A stretch of DNA of 64,000 bases from Microbacterium protaetiae (GCF_004135285.1 NZ_CP035494.1:1116001-1180000); one strand, 5' to 3'; counted from the first letter of the stretch, positions 32,632-41,980 are shown. Notes: generated by a model not told the origin, from the sequence alone. Numbers and translations are program-made.

Positions 32632-33499
32632 GGACACCCGCCAGGCCGAGTACGCCATCGCCGTCGCCGAAGAGCTGAACTTCACTCGGGCTGCGCGCCG
32701 TGTGTTCGCGGTGCAGTCGACGGTGTCTGCCGGCGTCCGTGCGCTGGAGAAGGAGCTCGGCGCCGACATCTTCGATCGCGATCAGGGCGGTGTCCGCCTC
32801 ACTGCGGCCGGCGAGGAGATCATCCCGCGCCTGCGCGAGTTCCTCGACGCCGGCACACGTGCCCTCACGGCCGCCGACCCGCAGGGCTCACTGCGCGGCG
32901 AATTGCGGGTCGGCGTGTTCGCCAACTTCGGGCCGTTCGATCTGCCACGCATCATCGGCGACTTCCACCACGCACATCCCCTCGTCGATCTGCGACTGCG
33001 CTCTTCGCCGATCGGCTCGGCCGGATTCGCCGAAGACGTCAGCCGCGGCCGCCTCGACGTCGCCCTGTTCGGGCTGCCGGCCACGGCCGCGCCCGGGCTG
33101 ACGATGCACCCACTCGCCACGAGCACGTTCGTCGCCCTGCTGCCGACCGACCACGCGCGCGCCGGGGATCGTCACGTGCCGATCGCGGCGCTGGCCGACG
33201 AGCGCTTCATCGACACCCCCGCGGGGTTCGGCAACAGGACGGTGCTGGATGCCGCGCTCGGCCGCCACGGCATCGTGCGCGATATCGCGACCGAGATCGG
33301 AGAGACGGGCCTTATTCCGTCCTTCGTCGCGGCCGGACTCGGCGTCGCCATCCTGCCCGAAATGTTCGCGGGCGATGTGCCCGGGGTCGTCAAGGTTCCC
33401 CTCGACGTGCAGATCGGGTGGGAACTGACCGCGATCACCCGCCCACAGCCGACCGCCGCGGCATCCGCGTTCGTCGCACGCCTCGTGCCGCCGGCCTGA
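32630..33499 (+). CDS. LysR-family transcriptional regulator
   Basis: A 289-aa regulator: QAEYAIAVAEELNFTRAARR and VQSTVSAGVRALEKELGADI form the winged helix; residues 90-285 are the periplasmic-binding-like co-inducer domain (LRGELRVGVFANFGPFDLPR). ATG at 32630 lies inside the operator palindrome, so translation starts at or just after the transcription start. The co-inducer is unknown; the target is probably the divergent transporter. Confidence 0.92.
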   Translation: MDTRQAEYAIAVAEELNFTRAARRVFAVQSTVSAGVRALEKELGADIFDRDQGGVRLTAAGEEIIPRLREFLDAGTRALTAADPQGSLRGELRVGVFANFGPFDLPRIIGDFHHAHPLVDLRLRSSPIGSAGFAEDVSRGRLDVALFGLPATAAPGLTMHPLATSTFVALLPTDHARAGDRHVPIAALADERFIDTPAGFGNRTVLDAALGRHGIVRDIATEIGETGLIPSFVAAGLGVAILPEMFAGDVPGVVKVPLDVQIGWELTAITRPQPTAAASAFVARLVPPA

Positions 33500-33555
33500 G
33501 GCGAGGGTCAGGCCGGCGTGCGCTGCTGACGTGCACAGACCATCGGCGCGCCGGG

Positions 33556-35040
33556 TCACTCGATCGCGGCGAGGTACCTCGAGACGGCGGTCGCGTCGCC
33601 GGCATCCGAGATGAGGCCGATGTACCCGTCGGGGCGGATGAGTACGAGCGTGTGGTCGGTCGGTCGATACGCCTCGGCGAGATGACCAGCCGTATCGACG
33701 ATCTGGCCCGACTCGCTCGCCCGCGGGGCGACGCGCAGGATCCGAAGGTCACCCCCGGTGGTGTCGAGTTCAGGCGCCCGCCCGAAGGTCAGCAGCGTGA
33801 ACCTGCCACCTGCTGTGAGCTCGAACAGCCGGCGCTCACCATCGACGGTGGCCAAGCCGGTGGCATCCGGGGCCCGATCTCCCGCCCGCAGCGCGGCGGT
33901 CTCGTCGCGGTCATCGTGCGCCAGCATCGATCCGCGATACCCGACACCGAGCTGGATCGTGCTCGCATCTCGACGAGTGGTCATCCCCTTCTGCGCGAGG
34001 GCCTGCTTCAGCCGCTCGTTCGACAGGCCGAGAACCCCGGCCGCGACCGGCCGCCGTTCGGCCTCGTAGCTGTCCAGCAGCACCGCATCGGCGCCCTGCA
34101 ACACCGCCGCGAGCTTCCAGCCCAGGTTTGCGGCATCCTGAATTCCGGTGTTCATCCCCTGACCGCCGGCGGGCGAGTGGACATGCGCGGCGTCGCCGGC
34201 CAGGAACACCCGACCTTCGCGATAGCGTTCGGCCAGACGCACATTCGCACGCCACAGTGTCGACCATTCCGGTTCGTGCAGGTGGATGCCGCGGCCCCCG
34301 CTGCGTCGATCGAGGATGTCCTGCAGATTGGCCGGCTCGAGGGTGAGGTTCTGCCCCGGCCCGATGCTCGCTTGAAACTGGAACAGCTCGGTGGACGGGA
34401 GCGGGCACAGACTGACCGCGCCCTCGGCGTGTCGCCACATGTGCCACGCGTCGCGATCGAGGCCGTCGACGCGCAGGTCGGCCACGAGCATGCGCACGTC
34501 TTCACGGGTCTCGCCTTCGAAAGCGATGCCGGACTGCTTGCGTACGACACTGTGCCCGCCATCGCAGCCGACCACCCAGCCGGCTACCACCGTTTCGTCA
34601 CCGTCGCGCGTCTCGAGCGTGGCCGTCACCGCACCCTCCTCCTGCGCGAGAGCGACAAGGGGCGTGCCGAACTCCACCGACCCGCCCAGCTGCGCGAGCA
34701 GTTCGCGCAAGGCCTCTTCGACGCGCCACTCCGGTGTGATCAGGCTTGCCGGGTAGGGGATGTCGGAGCGGCCGCGCAGCGACTCGGGCACGTCACCCCC
34801 GACGGTGACGGTGCCGTCGGGGGCCGTCGAGCGCATCGGCATCGCCATCCGGCCATGGGCGATCACGCGGGCGCCGATGCCGAGGTCGTCGAAGACCTCG
34901 AGCGTGCGGGGCTGAATGCCCTTTCCGCGCGAACCGGGCTGCGGCGCCGCGGCCGCCTCGATCAGCCGGAAGGCGACGCCGCGGCGCGCCAGCTCGCAGG
35001 CCAGCGTCAAGCCGGTCGGGCCCGCGCCCACGATCAGCAC
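33556..35040 (-). CDS. FAD-dependent aromatic-type monooxygenase
   Basis: A 494-aa flavoprotein hydroxylase (PheA/TfdB-like). LIVGAGPTGLTLACELARRG binds FAD, VVGCDGGHSVVRKQSGI holds the DG motif, and GRVFLAGDAAHVHSPAGGQG the GD motif; a thioredoxin-like C-terminal domain follows (FTLLTFGRAPELDTTGGDLR). It would hydroxylate a phenolic or polyketide substrate with NAD(P)H. The frame opens only 12 nt upstream of GTG 35040, and an ATG with a better leader in another frame lies 36 nt further up, so a start-region frameshift is possible. Divergent from a TetR gene. Confidence 0.87.
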   Translation of the reverse strand: MLIVGAGPTGLTLACELARRGVAFRLIEAAAAPQPGSRGKGIQPRTLEVFDDLGIGARVIAHGRMAMPMRSTAPDGTVTVGGDVPESLRGRSDIPYPASLITPEWRVEEALRELLAQLGGSVEFGTPLVALAQEEGAVTATLETRDGDETVVAGWVVGCDGGHSVVRKQSGIAFEGETREDVRMLVADLRVDGLDRDAWHMWRHAEGAVSLCPLPSTELFQFQASIGPGQNLTLEPANLQDILDRRSGGRGIHLHEPEWSTLWRANVRLAERYREGRVFLAGDAAHVHSPAGGQGMNTGIQDAANLGWKLAAVLQGADAVLLDSYEAERRPVAAGVLGLSNERLKQALAQKGMTTRRDASTIQLGVGYRGSMLAHDDRDETAALRAGDRAPDATGLATVDGERRLFELTAGGRFTLLTFGRAPELDTTGGDLRILRVAPRASESGQIVDTAGHLAEAYRPTDHTLVLIRPDGYIGLISDAGDATAVSRYLAAIE

Positions 35041-35127
35041 CGGGCGCGACCATCACGCGTCGACGAAAGCTGAGTCATCTCGATCATCTCCATACTCCAG
35101 AGGAGGGACTTACAAGATAGGTTTCCC

Positions 35128-35163
35128 TCTCTTAGAGAGATTAGGCTCCTTTGCTAAGAAAGG
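35128..35163. promoter_or_regulatory. Dyads between the monooxygenase and TetR genes
   Basis: TCTCT-TAG-AGAGA (35128-35140) and CCTTT-N6-AAAGG (35148-35163) lie in an AT-rich stretch just before the TetR start, in a region otherwise over 65 percent GC. They are the probable TetR operator and promoter. Confidence 0.6.
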
Positions 35164-35185
35164 CAAATCTATCTATTGTGGACGA

Positions 35186-35800
35186 ATGGTCACTGCAGCA
35201 TCCCTCCCCACACGACGTCGCCGGCGCGGCGCCGAACTCGAGGCAGCGCTTCTCGAGGCCGCCTGGGACGAGCTCGTGCAGACGGGGTACGCGCGACTGA
35301 CGATGGGCACCATCGCGACGCGGGCCGCGACCAGCGAGGCTGTGCTCTATCGTCGGTGGGCGAACAAAGACGAGCTCACTCTCGCCGCCATCGAGCACTA
35401 TCGCCGCATGCATCCCGTCGCCGATCCCGACACCGGCGCACTGCGCAGCGACCTCATCGCGCTGCTGACCGCGATCAGCGACTCCCGCGCCGGCTACTTC
35501 GCCATCGCCGCGGGCGCTGCCTTCTCGGGCCTGCTCGCCGACGCCGGTCTCACACCCACTCAGGCCCGCGACCGCGTGATGGGCGACTCGCTGCGACCAC
35601 GCGACCGTGCCGTCTTCCGCCGCGCGCACGACCGTGGCGAGATTGATCTGCAGGGCATTCCGGCGGCGGTGCTCGCCCTGCCCTTCGACCTGGCCCGCCA
35701 CGACCTGATCATGGACCTCGGACCCCTGAAGCCGGCGCGCATCCGGTCGATCGTCGACGAGCTGTTCCTGCCGCTCGTGCGCGCCGCTGACCGCGGCTGA
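35186..35800 (+). CDS. TetR-family transcriptional regulator
   Basis: A 204-aa regulator: RRRRRGAELEAALLEAAWDE leads into LTMGTIATRAATSEAVLYRR, the helix-turn-helix, followed by WANKDELTLAAIEHYRR. The C-terminal domain (75-200) is of the TetR_C type (ending VDELFLPLVRAADRG). ATG 35186 was chosen because the basic arm starts directly after it. It probably represses the divergent flavin monooxygenase. Confidence 0.9.
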   Translation: MVTAASLPTRRRRRGAELEAALLEAAWDELVQTGYARLTMGTIATRAATSEAVLYRRWANKDELTLAAIEHYRRMHPVADPDTGALRSDLIALLTAISDSRAGYFAIAAGAAFSGLLADAGLTPTQARDRVMGDSLRPRDRAVFRRAHDRGEIDLQGIPAAVLALPFDLARHDLIMDLGPLKPARIRSIVDELFLPLVRAADRG

Positions 35801-35830
35801 ACCGGGCGAAGCCTGGCCGAGTGGTGCGTC

Positions 35831-36424
35831 TCAGCGCGGGCCGCTCCGGCGGGCCCGCCGCAACCCCACGAGACCGACCACCGCGGCCACCGGCTTGAGC
35901 AATATCAGCTCACCGAAGCGGTAATCGCGGCCTCGCACGAGCCGGGCGGCCAAGTCGGGGCGCAGCATCCACAGATACCGTCGCCCCTTCTGCGCATGGA
36001 GCGGATCCGAGACGATCTTGATCGTGTCGTACGGTTCGATGAGCCCGATCGCGTTGCGGATGTTCTCCCACGTCGTGGTGCTCTCACGCTCGATCAGCAT
36101 CGGGCCGGTATAGTCGCGCTCGTCGCGGGCGTAGCCGGCCATGATGTCGGCTTCGGGCTGTGCGCCGGCCACGGCTCCCCCGCAGAGTACGAGCACCGAC
36201 GTCGAGGTGCTCAGAGAACGGATGCCGGCGCGCACACGATACCGGTTGACGAAGTTCGCGCGACCCGGCTTGTTGCCGAATCCGAGCACGACGACCGCTT
36301 CGCGGCCAGAGTGCGGCATCCCCTCGCCCAACTCACGCCGGCTCGCGCGCCAGCTGATGGCCTCACCCCACCCGAGCACGGCGGCGACCACCAGAACGGG
36401 GATCGTGATCAGCCGCACGCGCAC
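35831..36424 (-). CDS. YdcF/DUF218-family membrane-anchored protein
   Basis: A 197-aa protein with one N-terminal membrane helix (LITIPVLVVAAVLGWGEAIS) and a DUF218 domain: EAVVVLGFGNKPGRANFVNR, LVLCGGAVAGAQPEADIMAG, then IERESTTTWENIRNAIGLIE and KIVSDPLHAQKGRRYLWMLR. Relatives (YdcF, SanA) act at the cell envelope, but the reaction is unknown. It is convergent with the TetR gene and divergent from the methyltransferase gene. Confidence 0.88.
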   Translation of the reverse strand: MRVRLITIPVLVVAAVLGWGEAISWRASRRELGEGMPHSGREAVVVLGFGNKPGRANFVNRYRVRAGIRSLSTSTSVLVLCGGAVAGAQPEADIMAGYARDERDYTGPMLIERESTTTWENIRNAIGLIEPYDTIKIVSDPLHAQKGRRYLWMLRPDLAARLVRGRDYRFGELILLKPVAAVVGLVGLRRARRSGPR

Positions 36425-36483
36425 GAGTCCAGAGTATGCGCGATCCGGCCCCGACCCCGCCTGGCGCTTGTAGCGTGAAAGTC

Positions 36484-37317
36484 ATGAGCGATCACGCGGC
36501 AGCGCAGGTTCCCCTCGCCGGCCGGCGCGCCGAAGACCTACCCGCGCATTGGCTGCTCGCGCGGCTGGGCAAGAAGGTGCTGCGCCCGGGTGGCAAGCAG
36601 CTGACCACACGATTGGTCGGGATGCTGCCGCTGCGCGATGCCGACGTCGTCGAGCTTGCCCCCGGCCTGGGTCTGACGGCGAAGCTGTTGCTGGAGGCCG
36701 GCCCTGCCTCGTACATCGGGGTGGAGAACGACGCGGATGCGGCCGCTCTCGCTGCGGCATCCCTCGGCGCACGCGGTGAGGTGACCATCGGCGAGGCCAA
36801 GAGCACCGGACTCGCGGATGCCTCGTGCGATGTCGTGCTGACCGAGGCCATGCTCACCATGCACACGAACGCGCAGAAGGGCGAGATCCTCGACGAAGTG
36901 GCACGCATTCTGCGACCGGGCGGATGCTACGCCGTGCACGAGCTCGCTCTCGTGCCCGATGACATCCCGATCGAGACGGCCGAGGACGTGCGCCTGTCGC
37001 TCGTGCGCTCGCAGAAGGTCAACACGCGCCCGCAGACCACGCCCGAGTGGATCGCACTGTTCGCCGCGCACGGATTCGAGGTCGAACATGTCGTGCACGC
37101 TCCGATGCGGCTGCTGCATTTTCGGCGACTGCTGGCCGACGAGGGCCTGCGCGGTACCCTGCACATCGCCGGCACCTATCTGCGCGACGCCGACGTACGG
37201 CGCCGCGTGAACACCATGCGCGCGGCGTTCCGGCGCAACGAGAAGCACATCGCGGCCATCGCCATCATCGCGCGCCGGGCCGCGGCATCCACCCCCGACA
37301 CTGAGGAGGCACCATGA
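36484..37317 (+). CDS. Class I SAM-dependent methyltransferase
   Basis: A 277-aa methyltransferase: DADVVELAPGLGLTAKLLLE is SAM motif I, YIGVENDADAA motif II, DASCDVVLTEAMLTMHTNAQ and ARILRPGGCYAVHELALVPD follow. It is coupled by ATGA to a DUF2249 gene. The substrate is unknown. ATG 36484 was chosen over a longer frame from 36436 because it lies where the sequence becomes coding-like. Confidence 0.85.
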   Translation: MSDHAAAQVPLAGRRAEDLPAHWLLARLGKKVLRPGGKQLTTRLVGMLPLRDADVVELAPGLGLTAKLLLEAGPASYIGVENDADAAALAAASLGARGEVTIGEAKSTGLADASCDVVLTEAMLTMHTNAQKGEILDEVARILRPGGCYAVHELALVPDDIPIETAEDVRLSLVRSQKVNTRPQTTPEWIALFAAHGFEVEHVVHAPMRLLHFRRLLADEGLRGTLHIAGTYLRDADVRRRVNTMRAAFRRNEKHIAAIAIIARRAAASTPDTEEAP

Positions 37318-37565
37318 CCGAGACGGCCGATTTCGCCGGCGAGCAGATCGTCGACGCGCGCGTGCGCGGCGAGATGAGCTGCGCCGACATGACGATGGGC
37401 GCGTTCGACGCCCTCGCGGCCGAGCGCAGCTTCGTGCTCGTGGCCGACCACGACCCGGTGGGCATCCGCTACATGCTGCAGGCCGAACGGCCGGGGGCCT
37501 CGGGCTGGGAAGAGCTCGAGTCCGGCCCCGAGCTCTGGCGCGCCCGAGTCAGCCGCACGGCCTGA
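37314..37565 (+). CDS. DUF2249 domain protein
   Basis: An 83-aa protein with DMTMGAFDALAAERSFVLVA and DHDPVGIRYMLQAERPGASG, ending in a conserved Trp-containing region. DUF2249 proteins have a TusA/SirA-like fold and often sit with redox, nitric-oxide or hemerythrin-type genes. Here it is co-translated with a methyltransferase; a joint function is not known. Confidence 0.85.
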   Translation: MTETADFAGEQIVDARVRGEMSCADMTMGAFDALAAERSFVLVADHDPVGIRYMLQAERPGASGWEELESGPELWRARVSRTA

Positions 37566-37611
37566 GCACGCTGTCGACGCTCGGGTGCCGCTGACGCCGA
37601 CCGCCCCGCGC

Positions 37612-38220
37612 TCAGCGCACGACGCGGATGTTGAAGTCTGCGCCGCGGAACCGCTGCATCATCGCGACGAAGAGCAAGAAGTAGTGCTCGACCCCGCGCG
37701 CTGTCTCGATGCCGCCGAGATCGATCTGTCGAGCGGCATCCCACCCCAGATCCGCCAGCAGCGAGCCGACGAGCGCTTTGGCGTCGGCGTCGTCGCCCGA
37801 CAAGAACACCGACGTGGGTTCTGCGACCGATTGCGGCGCGACGGTGACCGTTCCCGGCAGGGTGTTGAGCGACTTCACGACCTTTGCGGCCGGGAGCGCC
37901 TGCTGCAGACGCTCGCCGAGGCTCGTGTCGGGGTAGAGCAGCTCGAAGTCGGGCGAGACAGCGTTGCCGATGTCGAGCACGACCTTGCCGGCCAGTTCGT
38001 CGGCCAGCGGCCCAAGCGCCTGCAACGATGCCGACGCCGCCAGCGCGTTCACGACGATGTCGGCGCTGCCGATCGCCTCGACGGTGCTGACAACGGGGGC
38101 GGCAAGATCGGTGTGCTGTTCGGGATGCCGCGATCCGAACGTGACGGTGTGCCCCGCCGCGAGCAACCCACCGGCGAGGGTCGTGCCCATGTGGCCGGTT
38201 CCGAGGACTGCGATGTTCAT
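37612..38220 (-). CDS. NADPH-dependent F420-reductase-like oxidoreductase
   Basis: A 202-aa Rossmann protein: MNIAVLGTGHMGTTLAGGLL is the GXGXXG nucleotide site, TVTFGSRHPEQ the NADP-phosphate loop, KVVLDIGNAVSPDFELLYPD the central region. It belongs to the F420:NADP+ oxidoreductase/NAD-binding-2 family; whether it uses F420 cannot be told. Divergent from a MarR gene with an operator between, so it is probably induced by the MarR ligand. Confidence 0.85.
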   Translation of the reverse strand: MNIAVLGTGHMGTTLAGGLLAAGHTVTFGSRHPEQHTDLAAPVVSTVEAIGSADIVVNALAASASLQALGPLADELAGKVVLDIGNAVSPDFELLYPDTSLGERLQQALPAAKVVKSLNTLPGTVTVAPQSVAEPTSVFLSGDDADAKALVGSLLADLGWDAARQIDLGGIETARGVEHYFLLFVAMMQRFRGADFNIRVVR

Positions 38221-38274
38221 GACTGCTCCTCTAGAATGTTATTCGAACTTGAACTACACCACACGATACCACTC

Positions 38275-38288
38275 ATTCGAATTCGAAT
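38275..38288. promoter_or_regulatory. MarR operator, perfect 14-bp palindrome
   Basis: ATTCGAATTCGAAT is a perfect palindrome 21 bp before the MarR start. A related half-site ATTCGAACTTGAA lies at 38241-38253 near the divergent reductase start. Both are in an AT-rich promoter gap. Confidence 0.78.
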
Positions 38289-38308
38289 CGCATGATCGGA
38301 AGACGCCC

Positions 38309-38761
38309 ATGTCAGAACTCAATCCGGACGAGCTCGCGGCGTACTTCGCCGTCGTCACGGCCGGCGACCTCATGCAGCGGAAGGTGTCGACGCAGTTGGC
38401 CGAGCACACCCTCACGCCGATCAAGTTCTCGGTGCTGGCGACGCTCGTCAACGCGCCCGACGGGCTGCGGATGAACGAGCTCGCCGATGCGCTCGTCATC
38501 TCACGAAGCGGCTTGACCTATCAGGTCGGGCGATTGGAGAAGGAGGGGCTCGTCGAACGCACGGCATCGGTCGGCGACGACCGCGGCGTCACGGCACGAC
38601 TGACCCCCCGGGGCCGTGCGCGGGTCACCGAAACGCTTCCCGGTCACGTCGAACTCGTGCGGTCGAACTTTCTGAACGTGCTCAGCCCCGACGAACTGTC
38701 CGTCGTGCGCACCGCGCTCGAGAAGGTCGTCACCGCCTTGCGGGCATCGAACACACCGTAG
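38309..38761 (+). CDS. MarR-family transcriptional regulator
   Basis: A 150-aa winged-helix regulator: KFSVLATLVNAPDGLRMNEL, ADALVISRSGLTYQVGRLEK (recognition helix) and VGDDRGVTARLTPRGRARVT (wing). ATG 38309 matches the usual N-terminal helix. It presumably binds the TTCGAA palindromes and represses the divergent reductase and itself. The ilvD gene ends 10 nt downstream, convergent. Confidence 0.91.
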   Translation: MSELNPDELAAYFAVVTAGDLMQRKVSTQLAEHTLTPIKFSVLATLVNAPDGLRMNELADALVISRSGLTYQVGRLEKEGLVERTASVGDDRGVTARLTPRGRARVTETLPGHVELVRSNFLNVLSPDELSVVRTALEKVVTALRASNTP

Positions 38762-38770
38762 GGCGCCGAC

Positions 38771-40687
38771 TCAGAGCGCGGCCGGCTCCACCTCGGCGAT
38801 GGCGTCGTCGGCGGCGGCGCGGGCCATCGCCCGCTCGACGGCATCGACGTCGCGCACCGCGCCCTTGTCGGCCGACTGCGCCATCACGGCATACGCACGC
38901 AGCGCGGCCGAGACCTGCCGCACGCGGTTGCGTGGCTGATAGCCACCCGCGGCCAGCAGTGCCCGGCGCCGCTCGGCGAGCACGTCGTCGGGCACCTCGA
39001 GCACGAGCGACCGGTTCGGGATGTCGATCGAGACGATGTCGCCGTCTTCGACCAGCGCTATCACGCCGCCCGAGGCCGCCTCGGGCGAGATGTGCCCGAT
39101 CGACAGTCCGCTGGTTCCGCCCGAGAAGCGTCCATCGGTGATCAGCGCACACTTCTTGCCCAGGCCCCGCCCCTTCAGGAACGACGTCGGGTAGAGCATC
39201 TCCTGCATGCCGGGCCCTCCCTTGGGGCCCTCGTAGCGGATGACCACGACGTCGCCCTCGCCGACCTGCTTGTTCAGGATCTTCTCGACGGCCTCTTCCT
39301 GCGACTCGCACACGACGGCCGGGCCTTGGAACGTCCAGATCGAGGGGTCGACGCCGGCGGTCTTCACGACGGCGCCGTCCACCGCGATGTTTCCGCGCAG
39401 CACGCCCAGACCCCCGTCGACCGAGTACGCGTGCGCCACGTCGTGAATGCATCCGGATGCGGCATCCTCGTCCAACGCCAGCCAGCGCTCCGACTGGCTG
39501 AACGCGCTGGAGGAACGCACCCCGCCGGGGGCGGCGAACCACAGATCGCGCGCCTCGTCCGACACCTTTCCACCGCGGATGTCCCACGCATCGAGCCACT
39601 CGCCCAGGCTCGGGGCATGCACTGCGTGCACGTCTTCGTGCAGCAGCCCGCCGCGCCGCAACTCACCAAGGATGGCCGGGATGCCGCCGGCCCGGTGCAC
39701 GTCCTCCATGTAATAGATGCGGTCGCCGGCGACGTTGGGCGCGACCTTGGCCAGGCACGGCACACGGCGCGACACAGCATCGATGTCGTCGAGGCCATAG
39801 TCGACGCCGGCCTCGTGCGCGGCGGCGAGCAGATGCAGGATCGTGTTGGTCGACCCGCCCATGGCGATGTCGAGGGCCATGGCGTTGTCGAAGGCGTCGC
39901 GCGTGGCGACGTTGCGCGGCAGCACCGAGGCGTCGTCGCCGTCGTAGTAGCGATGCGCGATGTCGACGACCAGCGAGCCCGCTCGTTCGTACAGCGCGCG
40001 GCGCGCGGTGTGCGTCGCGAGCACCGAGCCGTTGCCGGGCAGCGCGAGGCCCATCGCCTCGGTGAGGCAGTTCATCGAGTTCGCGGTGAACATTCCCGAG
40101 CACGAGCCGCAGGTGGGGCACGCCGACTCTTCGATGCGCAGGATGTCGGCGTCGGAGATGCTCTCGTTGACCGCGTCGCTGATGGCGTCGACGAGGTCGA
40201 GGGTGCGCACGGTGCCGTCCTGCAACACGGCCCGACCCGACTCCATGGGCCCGCCCGAGACGAACACGGTCGGGATGTTCAGCCGCAGGGCTGCCAGCAG
40301 CATCCCGGGCGTGATCTTGTCGCAGTTCGAGATGCACACGAGCGCGTCGGCCTGGTGCGCGTTGGCCATGTACTCGACCGAGTCGGCGATCAGGTCGCGG
40401 CTGGGCAGCGAGTACAGCATGCCGGAGTGGCCCATCGCGATGCCGTCGTCGACGGCGATCGTGTTGAACTCGCGGGCGATGCCGCCGGCCTGCTTGATCG
40501 CCTCGCTGACGATACGCCCGACCGGCTGCAGGTGCGTGTGGCCGGGGACGAACTCGGTGAAGCTGTTGGCCACCGCGATGATCGGCTTGCCGAAGTCGCC
40601 GGCGTCGACGCCGGAGGCGCGCATCAGGGCGCGGGCGCCGGCCATGTTGCGGCCATGGGTGACGGTACGAGAACGCAGAACGGGCAT
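38771..40687 (-). CDS. ilvD: Dihydroxy-acid dehydratase
   Basis: A 638-aa iron-sulfur dehydratase of valine, isoleucine and pantothenate synthesis. [20 protein letters not shown] is the E. coli-like N-terminus; [19 protein letters not shown] and [19 protein letters not shown] hold cluster cysteines, [12 protein letters not shown] and [20 protein letters not shown] follow. It acts in the cytosol. It is monocistronic and divergent from an MmyB-like regulator. Confidence 0.97.
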   Translation of the reverse strand: MPVLRSRTVTHGRNMAGARALMRASGVDAGDFGKPIIAVANSFTEFVPGHTHLQPVGRIVSEAIKQAGGIAREFNTIAVDDGIAMGHSGMLYSLPSRDLIADSVEYMANAHQADALVCISNCDKITPGMLLAALRLNIPTVFVSGGPMESGRAVLQDGTVRTLDLVDAISDAVNESISDADILRIEESACPTCGSCSGMFTANSMNCLTEAMGLALPGNGSVLATHTARRALYERAGSLVVDIAHRYYDGDDASVLPRNVATRDAFDNAMALDIAMGGSTNTILHLLAAAHEAGVDYGLDDIDAVSRRVPCLAKVAPNVAGDRIYYMEDVHRAGGIPAILGELRRGGLLHEDVHAVHAPSLGEWLDAWDIRGGKVSDEARDLWFAAPGGVRSSSAFSQSERWLALDEDAASGCIHDVAHAYSVDGGLGVLRGNIAVDGAVVKTAGVDPSIWTFQGPAVVCESQEEAVEKILNKQVGEGDVVVIRYEGPKGGPGMQEMLYPTSFLKGRGLGKKCALITDGRFSGGTSGLSIGHISPEAASGGVIALVEDGDIVSIDIPNRSLVLEVPDDVLAERRRALLAAGGYQPRNRVRQVSAALRAYAVMAQSADKGAVRDVDAVERAMARAAADDAIAEVEPAAL

Positions 40688-40731
40688 TGTCTGATTATCA
40701 GGTAGTGGTGGGATGACTCAACAGACGGCGC

Positions 40732-40745
40732 TACCACTAGTAGTA
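40732..40745. promoter_or_regulatory. Near-palindrome before the MmyB-like regulator
   Basis: TACCACTAGTAGTA is TAC-N-ACTAGT-N-GTA. CAGGTAGTG (40699-40707) and CACTACCCTG (40751-40760) form a wider inverted pair around it. This is the probable operator of the divergent HTH gene and perhaps of ilvD. Confidence 0.55.
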
Positions 40746-40764
40746 CGAGCACTACCCTGGAAGA

Positions 40765-41544
40765 ATGGCCGATCCGCGACGCACCGAACTGGGCGCGTTC
40801 TTGCGCTCGCGGCGCGAGCGGCTCGACCGCGCCGCGCTCGGCCTGCCGCCCGGATCACGCGGACGCACCACGGGCCTGCGGCGCGAAGAGGTCTCGGTGG
40901 AGTCGGGTGTGAGCATGACCTGGTACACGTGGCTCGAACAGGGCCGCGACATCCACCCTTCTCGTCAGGTGCTGCTGGCGGTCGCCGACGCCCTGCGCCT
41001 GACCGATGCCGAGCGACGTTACGCGCTGGGACTGGCGGGCTACGCCCCGCCGCGCCCGGCCCGGGTCGACGAGGCGCCCGCGCACCTGCAACGCCTGATG
41101 GACGCCCTGCCCCACCCGGCATACGCCCTTGCACCCGACTGGGGCATGGCCGGATGGAACACCGCCTACGAGCGTCTGTACCCGCGCATCGCGGCGGTGG
41201 CCCGCGGCGAGCGCAACCTGCTGTGGCTGGTGTTCACCGATCCGTACGTGCGCACGTTGCTGGACGACTGGGACGTCACGAGCCGGCGCTTTCTCGCCGA
41301 GTTCCGCGCCGAGGTGGGCCGGGCGACCGAGCCGCAGGCCGCCCAGCTGGTGCGGGCGCTCATCGAGGCCAGCCCCGAGTTCCGCGCCGGCTGGGAGTCA
41401 TACGACATCGGCGGCTTCGAGTCGCGCGAGCGCGTGTTCCACCTGCCCGACGGCACGGTCGAGACGTTCGAGCACCACCAGCTGCGGCCTTCCGACCGCC
41501 CCGACCTGCAGGTCGTGCTCTACACGCCCCTGCCCGGGCGTTGA
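40765..41544 (+). CDS. MmyB-like helix-turn-helix transcriptional regulator
   Basis: A 259-aa protein: TELGAFLRSRRERLDRAALG and TTGLRREEVSVESGVSMTWY form the XRE-type helix-turn-helix, LARWYTW-like WYTWLEQGRDIHPSRQVLLA follows, and residues 100-255 are the PAS-like MmyB ligand-binding domain (WGMAGWNTAYERLYPRIAAV). Such regulators usually control one nearby reductase or dehydrogenase in actinobacteria; none is adjacent here except divergent ilvD. It is followed by a 436-nt non-coding stretch of repeats. Confidence 0.88.
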   Translation: MADPRRTELGAFLRSRRERLDRAALGLPPGSRGRTTGLRREEVSVESGVSMTWYTWLEQGRDIHPSRQVLLAVADALRLTDAERRYALGLAGYAPPRPARVDEAPAHLQRLMDALPHPAYALAPDWGMAGWNTAYERLYPRIAAVARGERNLLWLVFTDPYVRTLLDDWDVTSRRFLAEFRAEVGRATEPQAAQLVRALIEASPEFRAGWESYDIGGFESRERVFHLPDGTVETFEHHQLRPSDRPDLQVVLYTPLPGR

Positions 41545-41577
41545 GCTGCGCGCGAAGCGCGGGGTCGCATCGCGCGG

Positions 41578-41681
41578 CCGCCGTCTCTGCCCGACCGGCC
41601 GTGTCTCCGCCCGCTCGGCCGCCGTCTCCGCCCGCTCGGCCGCCGTCTCCGCCCGACCGGTCGCCGTCTCTGCCCGACCGG
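41578..41681. repeat. 21-bp minisatellite, five units
   Basis: Five near-identical units with the core CCGTCTCYGCCCGMYCGG, period 21 (one unit is 20), run without a gap into the large palindromic repeat that starts at 41682. Units begin at 41578, 41599, 41619, 41640 and 41661. Confidence 0.8.
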
Positions 41682-41842
41682 CCGTGTCATAACTCCGCCT
41701 CGCCGCGCCGCCGCCGGCGCGCCTTGCGCGTGATTCCGCGGGGACTGCTCGCAGTGGGCGTGACCCAGACTGAGTTGGTGCACGCCCTGCTCGGTAGCCG
41801 AGGGCGTTCGCCCGCCGGGGCCCGCTGCGCTCCGCGCCACGG
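41682..41842. repeat. Large intergenic repeat, dispersed copy (type A)
   Basis: Begins CCGTGTCATAACTC and contains CGCGTGATTCCGCG, GACTGCTCGC, CCAGACTGAGTTGGTGCACG and GCTCGGTAGCCGAG, in the same order as the three tandem units at 49116-49590, 7.4 kb away. The left arm is degraded here (aactccgcct for aactcagtct). The stretch 41545-41980 holds only this repeat, the minisatellite and the promoter region of the next operon. Confidence 0.85.
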
Positions 41843-41980
41843 ATCTATGACGTTGCATGACGTCGCAATCCGACACACAGCGTGAGCTCTCTGCCGTCGG
41901 ATGTCACTGTGATCAGGTACCGGTGAGGAATCAGCTCCCCCGGTGCATCACCCGCTTCGCGCATTCCAAGGAGTCATCCG

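Noticed and set aside
33556..35073. Plus-strand 825-aa frame from 32596 across the monooxygenase
   Set aside because: It reads the LysR gene and then the antisense of the monooxygenase; both true genes are clearly recognised in other frames.
41578..41681. CRISPR-like short repeats
   Set aside because: Units are 21 bp head-to-tail with no spacers, i.e. a minisatellite.
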